A DNA stretch of 64,000 bases from Phycisphaeraceae bacterium (GCA_019636495.1 JAHBXL010000019.1:1-64000); one strand, 5' to 3'; numbered from the stretch's first letter, positions 43,920-52,965 are shown. Program-made: numbers and translations. Notes: generated by a model from the sequence alone, not told the origin.

Positions 43920-46262
43920 TCACTCCGCCGCGTCGATCGCCACATCCAGTTCCACCGTTCGCGGTCGGAGGCACGCATCGTCGCGGCATGGTTGAAAGGT
44001 TACGGCGAGTACCGGTGTGCCGGTCCATGGGCCGTCGCGCTCCAGCACGACGGTCAGGGCAATCTCGCCGCGGTGAACGCGCAGCGCGCCATCGACTCCG
44101 TAGGGCTCGCCTTCGGGATAATCGGCGTAGACGCGCACGCCCGTCCCGTGTGCGAGGTGCACGCGCAGGGGGACGAGGTCCTCGGCGTCGGGCCCATCCC
44201 CCGGGTTGGCCGCGTTGATGTGGTACCCATCGGCAATACGGAAGCGGAGCGCGACCGCCGCGGGCGAATCGGGGCCGATGCGCACACGCTCGACCGCGGC
44301 GAGAATCTCGACGGGTGTGAAGTCCTCGGGCTCCTCCGTGCCCGGCACGGGGTCGTTGGCGAAGGCGGCGTGCACGGCGGCGGCATCGGCTCGCAGCATG
44401 CGCAGCAGGGCGCGGACCGAGGCCGCCGCGCCGGCGGGCGTCTGCGCGATGAACGCGCTTGCACTGCGAAGTGCAGCGAGCGCACGGTCGAATGCCGCTC
44501 GGTCACCCGTCATCTCGTGCATGTCGAGCAGCGCGTGCAACATGACGCCGAAGCCGCTGGGCATCGCGCCGTCGTACGCCGATCGTGCCCGCGCGAGCAG
44601 ATCGGGCCGGTTGGCCTGAGTATCGAAGAACGCGCCCGAGGCCGCGTCGCCGAATCGCTCCTCAGCGGCGTGCAGCAGCGATCGGGCCGCATCGAGCCAG
44701 CGGCCTGTTGGGTCGCCGCCGGTGCGGTGCAGTTCAAGGCAGGCGTGCGCCATGCACGTGTAGTCCTCCAGAAATGCCTCGATGCGACTCGCATCGCCCG
44801 GCGCGCCCGCCCGCCACGTTCGCAACAGTCCACCTCGGTCATCACGCATCTGAGTCAGCACAAACGTCGCGGCGTTCTCCGCCGCGGCAACGAAGTCGGG
44901 CCTGTCCAGCAGTGCGCCCGCGCGAGCGAGCGCGCCGATCATCAAGCCGTTCCAGGCAGCGATGACTTTGTCGTCGGTGTGGGGCTGGTCGCGGCGGGCG
45001 CGAGATTCGTACAGCCGTTCGTTGATCCGCCCGAGGCGCGACAGGATCTCGTGGTCGGTCATGCCCAGGTCCGCGGCAGTCTCTTCGGGCCGCGCGGCAA
45101 GCCGAAGCACGTTGGACGGCGGATCGTTCGGATGGTGCGGATCGCGGAAGTTGGGTCCACCGTTGAGTCCGTAGAGTCTCGCGGCCAGCGCGGCGTCATC
45201 GGGCCCGAGCGCATCGAGAATCTGGTCGCGCGTCCAGAGGTAGTTCAGGCCTTCGCGCCGGTTGACTTCCGCATCCTGCGCGGAGAAGAACGCGCCGGAG
45301 CGCTCGTCGGGCCCGCGCATTTCGCGCAGCACATACTCGATCGTCCGCCGCGCCGTGCGTCGATAGAGCGCGTCGTTGAAGACGTGCGCGGCCTCGGCGT
45401 AGATCGCGGCCAGTTGCGCGTTGTCATACAGCATCTTCTCGAAGTGCGGCACCGTCCATGAGTCGTCGACGCTGTAGCGGTGGAACCCGCCGCCGACCTG
45501 GTCGAACAAGCCGCCCAGCGCCATGGCGTCGAGCGTTGTTCGCAAAGCGGCATCGATGGCGCGGCGTGTGTCCTCGTCCGCGCTCAGGCGGACCTCCAGC
45601 AGCAGCGCGAGATACACCGGCTGCGGGAACTTGGGCGCGGCCCCGAACCCGCCGCGCACCGGGTCGTGCATACGGAGCAGCGTCGCCGCGGCGTGCGATA
45701 CCTGTTCGACGCCGATTCTCACCGGCGCGCCGGCGGCGCTGGTTCGCTCGCGCACGGCCTCGGCGAGTTTGTCAGCCTGCTTGAGTACCTCGTCCCGCTG
45801 GTCGCGCCAGGCGTTGGAGACGCCCTCGAGGACCTGCGGGAAGGTCGGCATTCCGGCGTACTTCGGCTCGGGTGGGAAGTACGTCCCGGCCCAGAACGGC
45901 CGCAGGCCGCGCGGCTCGAGGAACACACTCATGGGCCAGCCGCCCTGCCCGCGGAAGGCGAGCACCGCGGCCATGTAGAGATCGTCGATGTCGGGTCGTT
46001 CCTCTCGATCGACCTTGATGCAGACGAATCGCTCGTTCATCAGTTCGGCGATTGACTCGTTCTCGAACGACTCGCGCTCCATCACGTGGCACCAGTAGCA
46101 CGTGGAATAGCCGATGCTCAGGAAGATGGGCACTTCGCGCCGGCGCGCTTCGGCAAAGGCCTCTTCGCCCCAGGGGTACCAGTCCACCGGGTTGCGCGCG
46201 TGCTGCAGCAGATAAGGGCTGCTCTCGCGGGCAAGGCGGTTGGGCGGACGGGGAGGGGACAT
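43920..46262 (-). CDS. YyaL/SSP411-type thioredoxin-GH protein fused to a DsbD-like domain
   Basis: 780 residues from the ATG at 46262. Residues ~1-165 are the DUF255 thioredoxin-like domain: '[20 protein letters not shown]', '[19 protein letters not shown]' with the CxxC, and '[11 protein letters not shown]'. Residues ~180-640 form the alpha/alpha barrel ('[20 protein letters not shown]'). A final ~125 residues ('[16 protein letters not shown]' to '[17 protein letters not shown]') match the N-terminal domain of DsbD, including its two cysteines. Typical YyaL proteins are ~680 residues and lack this part. Function unknown; a redox role is likely. Confidence 0.85.
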   Translation of the reverse strand: MSPPRPPNRLARESSPYLLQHARNPVDWYPWGEEAFAEARRREVPIFLSIGYSTCYWCHVMERESFENESIAELMNERFVCIKVDREERPDIDDLYMAAVLAFRGQGGWPMSVFLEPRGLRPFWAGTYFPPEPKYAGMPTFPQVLEGVSNAWRDQRDEVLKQADKLAEAVRERTSAAGAPVRIGVEQVSHAAATLLRMHDPVRGGFGAAPKFPQPVYLALLLEVRLSADEDTRRAIDAALRTTLDAMALGGLFDQVGGGFHRYSVDDSWTVPHFEKMLYDNAQLAAIYAEAAHVFNDALYRRTARRTIEYVLREMRGPDERSGAFFSAQDAEVNRREGLNYLWTRDQILDALGPDDAALAARLYGLNGGPNFRDPHHPNDPPSNVLRLAARPEETAADLGMTDHEILSRLGRINERLYESRARRDQPHTDDKVIAAWNGLMIGALARAGALLDRPDFVAAAENAATFVLTQMRDDRGGLLRTWRAGAPGDASRIEAFLEDYTCMAHACLELHRTGGDPTGRWLDAARSLLHAAEERFGDAASGAFFDTQANRPDLLARARSAYDGAMPSGFGVMLHALLDMHEMTGDRAAFDRALAALRSASAFIAQTPAGAAASVRALLRMLRADAAAVHAAFANDPVPGTEEPEDFTPVEILAAVERVRIGPDSPAAVALRFRIADGYHINAANPGDGPDAEDLVPLRVHLAHGTGVRVYADYPEGEPYGVDGALRVHRGEIALTVVLERDGPWTGTPVLAVTFQPCRDDACLRPRTVELDVAIDAAE

Positions 46263-46264
46263 CG

Positions 46265-46427
46265 CGAGAGGATAGGAGGAAGTGGGAGTACGGAGTGACA
46301 ATGTCGGATGACGGATGTCCGAAAGCGGAGAGATGACAACGTCGCACTCCGCAATCCGCACTCCCCACTCCGCATTCCGTACTCGCCACCCCCCAGTCCG
46401 CATTCTGCATTCCCTACACTCCGCCCC
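46265..46427. repeat. Heptameric degenerate repeat spacer with promoter
   Basis: Left half: purine-rich 7-mers (GGAAGTG, GGAGTAC, GGAGTGA, CAATGTC, GGATGAC, GGATGTC). Right half: pyrimidine-rich 7-mers (CACTCCG, CAATCCG, CACTCCC, CACTCCG, CATTCCG, TACTCGC, CACCCCC, CAGTCCG, CATTCTG, CATTCCC, TACACTC). The last unit supplies TACACT (46415-46420), 7 bases before the ATG of the YqaA gene. Confidence 0.75.
46415..46420 (+). promoter_or_regulatory. -10 box inside the last heptamer
   Basis: TACACT ends 7 bases before the ATG at 46428. It is part of the repeat register (unit TACACTC). Confidence 0.45.
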
Positions 46428-47084
46428 ATGCCGGAACCAGTAGACACCGCGCCGCCGGAACCGATGCAGCCCGCGATCCTGCCGCGCTGGCACGTGCATC
46501 GTCGGTTGTACGACTGGGTGCTGTCGCTTGCGCACCACAAGCACGCGACCGCGGCGTTGTTCATCATCAGTTTTGCGGAGTCGAGTTTCTTCCCCGTTCC
46601 GCCCGATGTGCTGCAGATCGCGCTCACGCTGGAGCGTCGATCCCGCGCGTGGTGGTACGCCACGGTCAGCACGGTTGCCAGCGTGCTGGGAGGGATCTTC
46701 GGCTGGATCATCGGCTTTGCGCTCTGGGCCGTCGTTTCCGACGCGTTCTTCAGATATGTGCCCGGCGTCACGCCGGAGAACTTTGCGCTCGTCGAGCGCA
46801 AGTTCCAGGAGAATGCGTTCCTGACGGTCTTCACGGCTGCGTTCACGCCGATCCCCTACAAGGTCTTCACCATCGCCGCGGGCGTGTTCCACGTCTCGCT
46901 GTGGATGCTGGTGATCGGATCGATCGTCGGCCGCGGCGGACGGTTCTTCGCGGTCGCCGCGCTGATCTACATCTTCGGCCCGCCGGTGAAGCGGTTCATC
47001 GAGAGGTACTTCAATCTGCTGACGCTGATGTTCGTCGCGCTGGTGGTGATCGGCGTGGTGGTGTGGAAGATTGTTGGGTCGTAA
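46428..47084 (+). CDS. YqaA/DedA-family membrane protein
   Basis: 218 residues. '[20 protein letters not shown]' then '[10 protein letters not shown]', and '[20 protein letters not shown]' are the VTT/SNARE-associated domain motifs of the YqaA branch, with five to six hydrophobic segments. DedA-like proteins move lipids such as undecaprenyl phosphate or support proton-linked transport; the YqaA branch is uncharacterised. Divergent from the YyaL-DsbD gene. Confidence 0.88.
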   Translation: MPEPVDTAPPEPMQPAILPRWHVHRRLYDWVLSLAHHKHATAALFIISFAESSFFPVPPDVLQIALTLERRSRAWWYATVSTVASVLGGIFGWIIGFALWAVVSDAFFRYVPGVTPENFALVERKFQENAFLTVFTAAFTPIPYKVFTIAAGVFHVSLWMLVIGSIVGRGGRFFAVAALIYIFGPPVKRFIERYFNLLTLMFVALVVIGVVVWKIVGS

Positions 47085-47245
47085 TGGAGGCGCGGGATCG
47101 GGTTCCGGGATCCGTGGTCCGGGGTCCGGGGTGCGGGGTCCGGGGTCCGGGCACGGGTTGTTCTGTACTCCGCATTCCGCATTCCGAACTCCGAACTCCG
47201 CATTTCCCACACCACATTCCCTACCATCGGAAACGGAGGACTCGC
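47085..47245. repeat. Heptameric degenerate repeat spacer with promoter
   Basis: Left half on the plus strand: G-rich 7-mers of the form GGGGTCC/GGGTGCG (from about 47098 to 47158). Right half: 7-mers TACTCCG, CATTCCG twice, AACTCCG twice, CATTTCC, CACACCA, CATTCCC, TACCATC. The last unit gives TACCAT (47222-47227). GGAGGA (47235-47240) then serves galE. Same design as 8084-8232 and 46265-46427. Confidence 0.75.
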
Positions 47246-48292
47246 ATGGCGATCATGGTCACGGGCGGCGCGGGGTACATCGGCTCTCACGCGGTGCAGC
47301 GGCTGCTGGCCGATGGGCACCGCGTCGTGTGCGTGGACAACCTTTTCCGCGGGCACCGCGAGGCGATGGAGATTCTGTCGCGGGGCGCGGGCGCCCGGCT
47401 GGTGTTCGTCGCGGCGGAGGTGGGGGACCGCGACCTGATGCTGCGGCTGATCGAGTCGCACGGCGTGGACACGGTGATGCACTTTGCCGCGTTGGCGTAC
47501 GTCGGTGAGAGTGTGAACATGCCGTTGCGCTACTACCGCGCCAACGCGGCATCGATGCTCGGCCTGCTCGAAGCGGTGGAGGCATCGCACGCGCTGCCGG
47601 GGGGCGGGGTGTCACGGTTCGTCTTCTCCAGCACGTGCGCCAGTTATGGCGAGCCGGTGCGCGAGAACATCCCCATCCGCGAGACCTGCCCGCAGTCGCC
47701 GATCAATCCGTACGGCTGGTCGAAACTGCACGGCGAGCGCATGCTGATGGACTTTGCCGACATGTGCGCGCGGGCGGGTCGGCCCTTCGCCACGGCGCGG
47801 CTGCGCTACTTCAATGTCGCGGGGAGCGATCCGGCCGGCCTGATCGGCGAGCACCATGAGCCGGAGACGCACGTCATTCCCGTGGCGTTGCAGGCGGTGC
47901 TGGGCCAGCGCGAGGCGTTCACGATCTTCGGCACCGACTACCCCACGCCCGATGGCACGTGCATCCGCGATTACGTGCACGTGGTCGATTTGGTCGATGC
48001 GCACGTGGCGGTCATGAACGCGATCAAGCCGGGGGAGCAGCGCGTGTACAACCTGGGCATCGGCAGCGGCTTCTCGGTGCGACAGGTGATTGACAGCGTG
48101 CAGCGAGTGACAGGCGCGAAGTTGAACATCAAGGAGGGCCCGCGCCGCCCCGGCGACCCGTCCGAACTTTTCGCCGATCCGCGGAAGATTCGCGAGGAAC
48201 TGAACTGGCAGGCGCGGCATACCGATCTCGATTCGATCGTGCAGACAGCCTGGCGCTGGTTCCGCGAACACCCGCGCGGCTACGCGGAGTGA
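47246..48292 (+). CDS. galE: UDP-glucose 4-epimerase
   Basis: 348 residues from the ATG at 47246 with GGAGGA 6 bases upstream. NAD-binding '[18 protein letters not shown]', '[14 protein letters not shown]', catalytic '[11 protein letters not shown]' and '[12 protein letters not shown]' (YxxxK), '[19 protein letters not shown]' and '[18 protein letters not shown]' are all present. Converts UDP-glucose and UDP-galactose for glycan building. A hypothetical gene follows 3 bases after the stop. Confidence 0.93.
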   Translation: MAIMVTGGAGYIGSHAVQRLLADGHRVVCVDNLFRGHREAMEILSRGAGARLVFVAAEVGDRDLMLRLIESHGVDTVMHFAALAYVGESVNMPLRYYRANAASMLGLLEAVEASHALPGGGVSRFVFSSTCASYGEPVRENIPIRETCPQSPINPYGWSKLHGERMLMDFADMCARAGRPFATARLRYFNVAGSDPAGLIGEHHEPETHVIPVALQAVLGQREAFTIFGTDYPTPDGTCIRDYVHVVDLVDAHVAVMNAIKPGEQRVYNLGIGSGFSVRQVIDSVQRVTGAKLNIKEGPRRPGDPSELFADPRKIREELNWQARHTDLDSIVQTAWRWFREHPRGYAE

Positions 48293-48295
48293 ACG

Positions 48296-49300
48296 ATGGC
48301 CGCCCCGCGTGCGATGCTCAATCTCGCGGTTTCGCCGTATCACCTCTCGACGCGCGAGCCGGTTGCGGCGATTGCCCTGACACTGTGCGACCACGCAGTG
48401 ACCGCGCTGCCCGAACCGGCAGAGGGCCGCTCGCGTGCACACATCCGCGCGGCCGTTGATCGGCTGCCGCGTCTGCTGCGCGTGCTGGAATCGTGGCGCT
48501 GGTCGGGCCCGCTTTGGCGAGGGGGGGTGCTTGGTTCCGGCATGCCGCACGACCGGCCGTTTGACGGTGTCGGTGCGGCAGGGCGCGAGGTGTGGACCGA
48601 TGAAGCGTTCGCCCGGCTGGCCGCAACGGTGGACCCTCCGCCACGCGTGAACGAGGACGACGAGTCGGCCCGGGCCGCCGCACCGGGAGTCGAGACCGAC
48701 CGCTGGCTCGATGCGCTGTGCGCCGACATGCTCCGCGGCGGGCCGGACCCACGAATCTCGACGGCGGTTGTCGCCGCGCTGGACCGGTACGCCGCATCGC
48801 ACGGGTGGATCGCCGTGCGCGGGCCGACCGATAGCCTGGCGCAGCGTGCTGAGTCGCGGCTGACTGACCGTGTCTTTGCATTGGCGATCCCGGTCATGAG
48901 CCGTGCCGCGGGCGGCAAGATCGTGGACCTTCGGGCCGCGTTGCGCGGGCCGCTCGAGATTCTTCGCGAGGCGATGGCCGGGGCGTTTGCGGCGGCCGGC
49001 GCTCCGGACACCGCAGCGCTCGCCGCCGCGGCCGGCCGGTACACCGAGGCGTTCGAGTCATGGTTCGCCGCGGCGACGCGCGATGATGAGAACGACCAGC
49101 GAACCATGCGGGAGTTTGTCAGCATCACGGGCGTGCGCCTGCCGGCGGATTCGGCGCTCGTCTCGGCCCGCGCGGCGATGCGGGGCGTGTCGCGCGCGGC
49201 GGGGCGTGCACGCGACCCGCGCCCTGCACAGAAAACCGATGTCATCGATCGCGCGCTGCCCGCGATGCTCATTCGGCCGATGAACGTGCAGCCGGCGTGA
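48296..49300 (+). CDS. Conserved-looking soluble protein, unknown function
   Basis: 334 residues beginning 3 bases after galE, so probably co-transcribed and coupled. Mostly helical and Ala/Arg-rich, with no signal peptide or membrane segment. The start 'MLNLAVSPYHLSTREPVAAI' and 'TLCDHAVTALPEP' look conserved in style, and the middle contains 'GGPDPRISTAVVAALDRYAA' and 'EAFESWFAAATRDDENDQ'. I do not recognise the family. Codon use matches neighbouring genes. Confidence 0.65.
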   Translation: MAAPRAMLNLAVSPYHLSTREPVAAIALTLCDHAVTALPEPAEGRSRAHIRAAVDRLPRLLRVLESWRWSGPLWRGGVLGSGMPHDRPFDGVGAAGREVWTDEAFARLAATVDPPPRVNEDDESARAAAPGVETDRWLDALCADMLRGGPDPRISTAVVAALDRYAASHGWIAVRGPTDSLAQRAESRLTDRVFALAIPVMSRAAGGKIVDLRAALRGPLEILREAMAGAFAAAGAPDTAALAAAAGRYTEAFESWFAAATRDDENDQRTMREFVSITGVRLPADSALVSARAAMRGVSRAAGRARDPRPAQKTDVIDRALPAMLIRPMNVQPA

Positions 49301-49308
49301 GGTCTCTC

Positions 49309-49374
49309 GCGGAGGCGCGGAGATCGCAGAGCGAGCCTCATCGCCCTCGCTCTCCGCGACCCCCGCGCCTCTGC
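49309..49374. repeat. Long imperfect inverted repeat, possible bidirectional terminator
   Basis: Left arm from 49309 (GCGGAGGCGCGGAGATCGC then AGAGCGAG) pairs with right arm to 49374 (CTCGCTCTCCGCGA then CCCCCGCGCCTCTGC) with a few mismatches around a 10-base loop. It lies between convergent genes and may stop both transcripts. The 'GAGGCGCGGAGATCGCAGAG' style suggests an interspersed repeat family. Confidence 0.55.
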
Positions 49375-49420
49375 ACGACAAGTCGTTGTTGCGCGGGCTG
49401 CAACGGAGCAGAATCGCGGC

Positions 49421-50473
49421 CTATGACTTCTCTGTTCGGTCACTGGGCCGCAGCATCACCCAGAACCCCAGCGTCCCCCCGCACACGATCATCGCGACAC
49501 TCAACCACTGCCCACGTGAGAGGCCCAGCGGCCGCCCGGCGTCGCCGAACTGCTCATCGGGCAAGCGGATCGTTTCGGTCAGAACGCGAAGCACGCCATA
49601 ACCGACAAGCCACACTGCCGCGAGCACCCCGGCGCGGGCCCAGACACTTGTCCGCGTTCGTCGCTGCCAAAGCCACACGCACCAAGAGACCGCGCCCAGC
49701 ACGAGGCCCTCGGCCGCGGCCTGGTACAACTGGCTCGGATGCCTGCTTGAAAGCAGCGGCCTCAACTGGTCGGCGAACTCGGCCGACCGCTCCACAAGGA
49801 TCTCGAGTTGACGAACGAAGGGACGGTCGGGCGCGGCCCGCTCGGCAAGATGGAAGAGCGCATCGGCCTGATCGACCGTGAGCGTGGGCGGTGTGCGCGA
49901 AAGCAGTTCGTGCGGGTACTGCACGCTCCACCACGGGCCGGGCACGCCCGGCGGCGAGACGATGCGGCCGAGCAGTTCGCCGTTGACGAAGTTTGCGCAG
50001 CGCCCGAAGAACAGCCCGAAGGGCGCGGCGAGCGTGAGTGCATCCATGACGTGCAGCATCGAGCAGCGGCCTTCGATCTGTCCTTCGTCGCTTCGCCAGC
50101 CGCGCGACACACGCCACGCCGCGACCACCAGCCCGGCCATCGCGCCATGGCTGGCCATGCCACCGTGGTTGATGGCGACACCACCCCACCAGGGAAAGGT
50201 GTCGAAGAACGTCCACGCCAGCGACGGCTGGTAGAACACCACGTACCCAAGCCGACCGCCGACAAGCGTCAGGCCGATGAACCACATCATGGCATCGGCG
50301 ACACGGTGCGCCGGCGTTGCGAGCCACCCGCGACCGGCCAGCGCGCGAAGAACGACAATCGCGCACGCGAACCCGGCAAGATACGACACGCCGTACCAGC
50401 GGATCGCCAGCCAGTCGGCAAGTCGGATGATCACCGGATCGAGAGTGTGCAGCCATGCGGCCAGGGTCAGCAT
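49421..50473 (-). CDS. lgt: Prolipoprotein diacylglyceryl transferase
   Basis: 350 residues. Lgt adds diacylglycerol to the lipobox cysteine of prolipoproteins. 'IRWYGVSYLAGFACAIVVLR', 'NHGGMASHGAMAGLVVAAW' and 'FGLFFGRCANFVNGELLGR' (signature) are intact; 'SRHPSQLYQAAAEG' and 'RGQWLSVAMI' close the family pattern. An insertion of ~55 residues around 190-245 makes it longer than the usual ~270-290. Last gene of a minus-strand group. Confidence 0.93.
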   Translation of the reverse strand: MLTLAAWLHTLDPVIIRLADWLAIRWYGVSYLAGFACAIVVLRALAGRGWLATPAHRVADAMMWFIGLTLVGGRLGYVVFYQPSLAWTFFDTFPWWGGVAINHGGMASHGAMAGLVVAAWRVSRGWRSDEGQIEGRCSMLHVMDALTLAAPFGLFFGRCANFVNGELLGRIVSPPGVPGPWWSVQYPHELLSRTPPTLTVDQADALFHLAERAAPDRPFVRQLEILVERSAEFADQLRPLLSSRHPSQLYQAAAEGLVLGAVSWCVWLWQRRTRTSVWARAGVLAAVWLVGYGVLRVLTETIRLPDEQFGDAGRPLGLSRGQWLSVAMIVCGGTLGFWVMLRPSDRTEKS

Positions 50474-50512
50474 GGCTTTAGCGTAGGTGGAGCGCGGCCC
50501 AGCGCGTCGCGA

Positions 50513-51664
50513 TCACGCGCCGGCAAAGAAGCGGCGGTGCGCCGCCAGGATGCGCCCGCACGCCGCGGCATTGGGTGTCGGGTCCTCGACGCCGCGCTCA
50601 ACCGTTCCGCCGAGAACCACCGCATCGTGCCGAGGGAACATGTGGCCATCGCCGTGGCTGAGCATGTACGGGAGGTTCTGCGGTCGCAGCAGCACCACCT
50701 GTCCGCGCATGCCGACCAGCCGCGGATCATCGACCAACGCCCGGGTGCCGAGCCCGAGGCAGTTCACCACCACGCGCTCGCGCAGGGCGAGCACATGGTC
50801 GATGGACTCGAACGAGCGCGGCAGGATCTCGCCGCCCAGCGCCAGCACTTCGGATGTCAGGCGCGGCAGGAACACCGGCGGCTCGATGAGCATGGTGTGG
50901 ACGACCTCGCCCGGTACCGCGAGCCCGGCGATCGGCAGCCGTGCAACGATCTCCGGTGTGCCGCCCAGTTCGGACGGGATGTGGCGCAGCCCGCCGCCGC
51001 CATCGCCGCAGACGAAGTTGGGCCTGCGGACCACTCCCCAGTCCCCGCGAGCGGCGAGCAGGTTGAACCGCGCGTGCGAATCTCGCAGCACGCGGCCGAA
51101 GAACGCGGGATCGCCCGGCGGGTTCCCGCGCGCGACAAGCGAAGGCGCCCACTGCGCCCCGGCAAGCCAGGATGTCGTGCGATCGAGGGTCTCGCGGGTG
51201 TACACGCGGACGCGGAATCCCGCGGCGAGCAGTTCATATGCGGTCGTCAGACCGATGACTCCTGCCCCCAGTACGGCGATCGACCTTGCCTCGCCTGCGC
51301 GCTCGCGAACGAGCCGAAGAATCTCCGCAGCGCAGCCGAACGAGAGCGTGACCCCCGCGCCGCCGTGGCCATAGTTGTGCAGGAGCAAAGTGCTGCCACG
51401 TGGCTCACACTCGACGCGCACCCGCCCGCTGCGGTACGGCCGGATGCCTGCGCGCGTGGCCATGACCATGCCGTCCGACAGATCCGGCGCGGCGAACACG
51501 TGTGGGCCGGGCTGCGGCACCTCCCTGCTCTCCGCGGCGATTGCCCCGCTGCCGCCGCGTGCCGCGCATCCGCCCGCGCCCCCCAGCGTTCCCGCGGCCA
51601 GACCCGCTGCCGCGATGCGGAGGAACCTGCGCCGGTCCAGCCCTGAGTCGTCCAAGTTGCGCAT
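50513..51664 (-). CDS. Tat-exported D-amino-acid-oxidase-family flavoprotein with permuted order
   Basis: 383 residues. Tat signal at 1-33 ('DRRRFLRIAAAGLAAGTLGG'), ending in a Cys that may be lipidated. Residues ~70-120 hold 'GIRPYRSGRVRVE' and 'LLLHNYGHGGAGVTLSFGCA', motifs that in D-amino-acid and D-aspartate oxidases form the C-terminus. The FAD Rossmann fold starts only afterwards, at 129 ('IAVLGAGVIGLTTAYELLA', GAGVIG 133-138). The protein ends at 'VVLGGTVERGVEDPTPNAAA', just where a normal DAO would continue into the motif found at its front. It appears circularly permuted. Expected reaction: oxidative deamination of a D-amino acid; substrate unknown. Confidence 0.8.
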   Translation of the reverse strand: MRNLDDSGLDRRRFLRIAAAGLAAGTLGGAGGCAARGGSGAIAAESREVPQPGPHVFAAPDLSDGMVMATRAGIRPYRSGRVRVECEPRGSTLLLHNYGHGGAGVTLSFGCAAEILRLVRERAGEARSIAVLGAGVIGLTTAYELLAAGFRVRVYTRETLDRTTSWLAGAQWAPSLVARGNPPGDPAFFGRVLRDSHARFNLLAARGDWGVVRRPNFVCGDGGGGLRHIPSELGGTPEIVARLPIAGLAVPGEVVHTMLIEPPVFLPRLTSEVLALGGEILPRSFESIDHVLALRERVVVNCLGLGTRALVDDPRLVGMRGQVVLLRPQNLPYMLSHGDGHMFPRHDAVVLGGTVERGVEDPTPNAAACGRILAAHRRFFAGA

Positions 51665-51670
51665 TCGTAC

Positions 51671-52513
51671 CTACTCCGCGTCGATGCCGAAGAACCGGCG
51701 CGTATTGTCGTTGATCTGCCTGTGGAACTCGTCGAATGCAATGCCGCGGACCTCGGCCAACGCCCGCGCCGTGATGGCCGTCCATCCCGGCATGCACGGC
51801 CGTTTGCCGCGATGCGGCAGGGGCGACAGAAACGGCGCATCGGTTTCGACCATGACCCTGTCCGCGGGGACGAGTCTTGCCGCTTCGCGCACCTCGGACG
51901 CGTTCGGATACGTGACGACGCCCGTGAACGACACCCACGCGCCAAAGTCGAGTACCTTGCGGACATCCTGCGCATCGCCCGTGAAGCAGTGGAAGACGAA
52001 CCGTCCGGGGTCCAGCCCCGAATCTCGCAGCACGGGGATCAGATCATCGAAGGCCTCGCGGCAGTGGATCACGACGGGCAACCCGCCCGCCTTGCCGATG
52101 CCGCCATCGCGTCCGTGGTTGCACGCGACGATGAACGCCAGTTGCTCGTCGAGCACGGCCCTCTGGACGGCCCTTGGCGGGCGCGGGTAGTGGTTGTCCA
52201 GCCCCAGTTCGCCCCAGGCAACGCACTTGGGGTCGCTCGCGACATGCCGCAGGTTCTCCCAGGCGTGGCCGGTGTGTCCCGCGTTGCGACGTTCGGCCCG
52301 CTCGTCGGCGGGGTCGGAATATAGCGGGTGCACGCCTGCGGTGCACCACACGTTCTCATGCACGCGGGCAACGGCCAGAGCATCGAGGCAGTCGTGCGTC
52401 GTGGTCGAAATGGTGATCGCGCCGGTCACGCCCTCTGCACGCGCGTGCGCCAGCACTTCGGGCACGCGCCCGAAAAAATCGGGGAACGTGAGGTGGCAGT
52501 GGGTGTCGATCAC
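51671..52513 (-). CDS. tatD: TatD-family metal-dependent deoxyribonuclease
   Basis: 280 residues; ATG overlaps the stop of the upstream nuclease gene by 4 bases. Metal ligands of the amidohydrolase barrel are in place: 'IDTHCHLTF' (HxH), 'VAWGELGLDNHY' (Glu), 'PVVIHCREAF' (His), 'VFHCFTGD' (His) and 'VMVETDAPFLSP' (Asp). TatD enzymes are 3'-5' DNA exonucleases for repair or quality control. A Gly-rich insertion ('NHGRDGGIGKAGG') before the third ligand is unusual but does not touch motifs. Confidence 0.93.
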   Translation of the reverse strand: MIDTHCHLTFPDFFGRVPEVLAHARAEGVTGAITISTTTHDCLDALAVARVHENVWCTAGVHPLYSDPADERAERRNAGHTGHAWENLRHVASDPKCVAWGELGLDNHYPRPPRAVQRAVLDEQLAFIVACNHGRDGGIGKAGGLPVVIHCREAFDDLIPVLRDSGLDPGRFVFHCFTGDAQDVRKVLDFGAWVSFTGVVTYPNASEVREAARLVPADRVMVETDAPFLSPLPHRGKRPCMPGWTAITARALAEVRGIAFDEFHRQINDNTRRFFGIDAE

Positions 52514-52965
52514 GTCTCTTCGTTCTGCGCCGCGTCCAGCACGTGTTCGGCCACATAGATCGGCACGTTGTTGGCGATGCCCAGCGCGATGGCGTCGCTG
52601 GGTCGCGAGTCGATGTCGAGCAACTTGCCGTTCTTGTCGCGCACCTTCAGCACGGCAAAGAACGTGTGCTCCGCCAGATCGCTGATGAGGATCTGCTCGA
52701 GTTTGCCGCCCATTGCCTCGATGATGTTCATCAGCAGGTCGTGGGTCTGCGGCCGCTTGATCGGAATGCCCTTGAGCCGCCGCTCGATGGCCTGCGCCTC
52801 GGGCAGGCCAATGACGATCGGGAACGACCGCCCGTTCTCGACCTGCGAGAACGACTCCCCCTCGCCGTCCTCGGCCGGAACGGCGGCCACCTCGCGCAAC
52901 TCGATGATCTGGTAATCATTGAGTTCGCGGATCAGGATGCGGGAGAGTTCCATGCGCACCGGCAT
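52510..52965 (-). CDS. Bifunctional nuclease family protein (DUF151)
   Basis: 151 residues from the ATG at 52965 (GGAGA 11 bases upstream). 'FPIVIGLPEAQAIERRLKGI' then 'THDLLMNIIEAMGGKLEQIL', 'HTFFAVLKV' and 'DIDSRPSDAIALGIANNVPI' are the DUF151/BFN signature. Plant relatives have DNase and RNase activity; bacterial ones are mostly untested. Coupled to tatD by a 4-base overlap, which fits a nucleic-acid turnover role. Confidence 0.88.
   Translation of the reverse strand: MPVRMELSRILIRELNDYQIIELREVAAVPAEDGEGESFSQVENGRSFPIVIGLPEAQAIERRLKGIPIKRPQTHDLLMNIIEAMGGKLEQILISDLAEHTFFAVLKVRDKNGKLLDIDSRPSDAIALGIANNVPIYVAEHVLDAAQNEET

Noticed and set aside
46263..47210. Long open frame extending the YyaL-DsbD protein upstream to 1096 residues
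   Set aside because: The extra part translates heptamer repeats ('NAECGVQN'-like) and the antisense of the YqaA gene; the real family start is the ATG at 46262.
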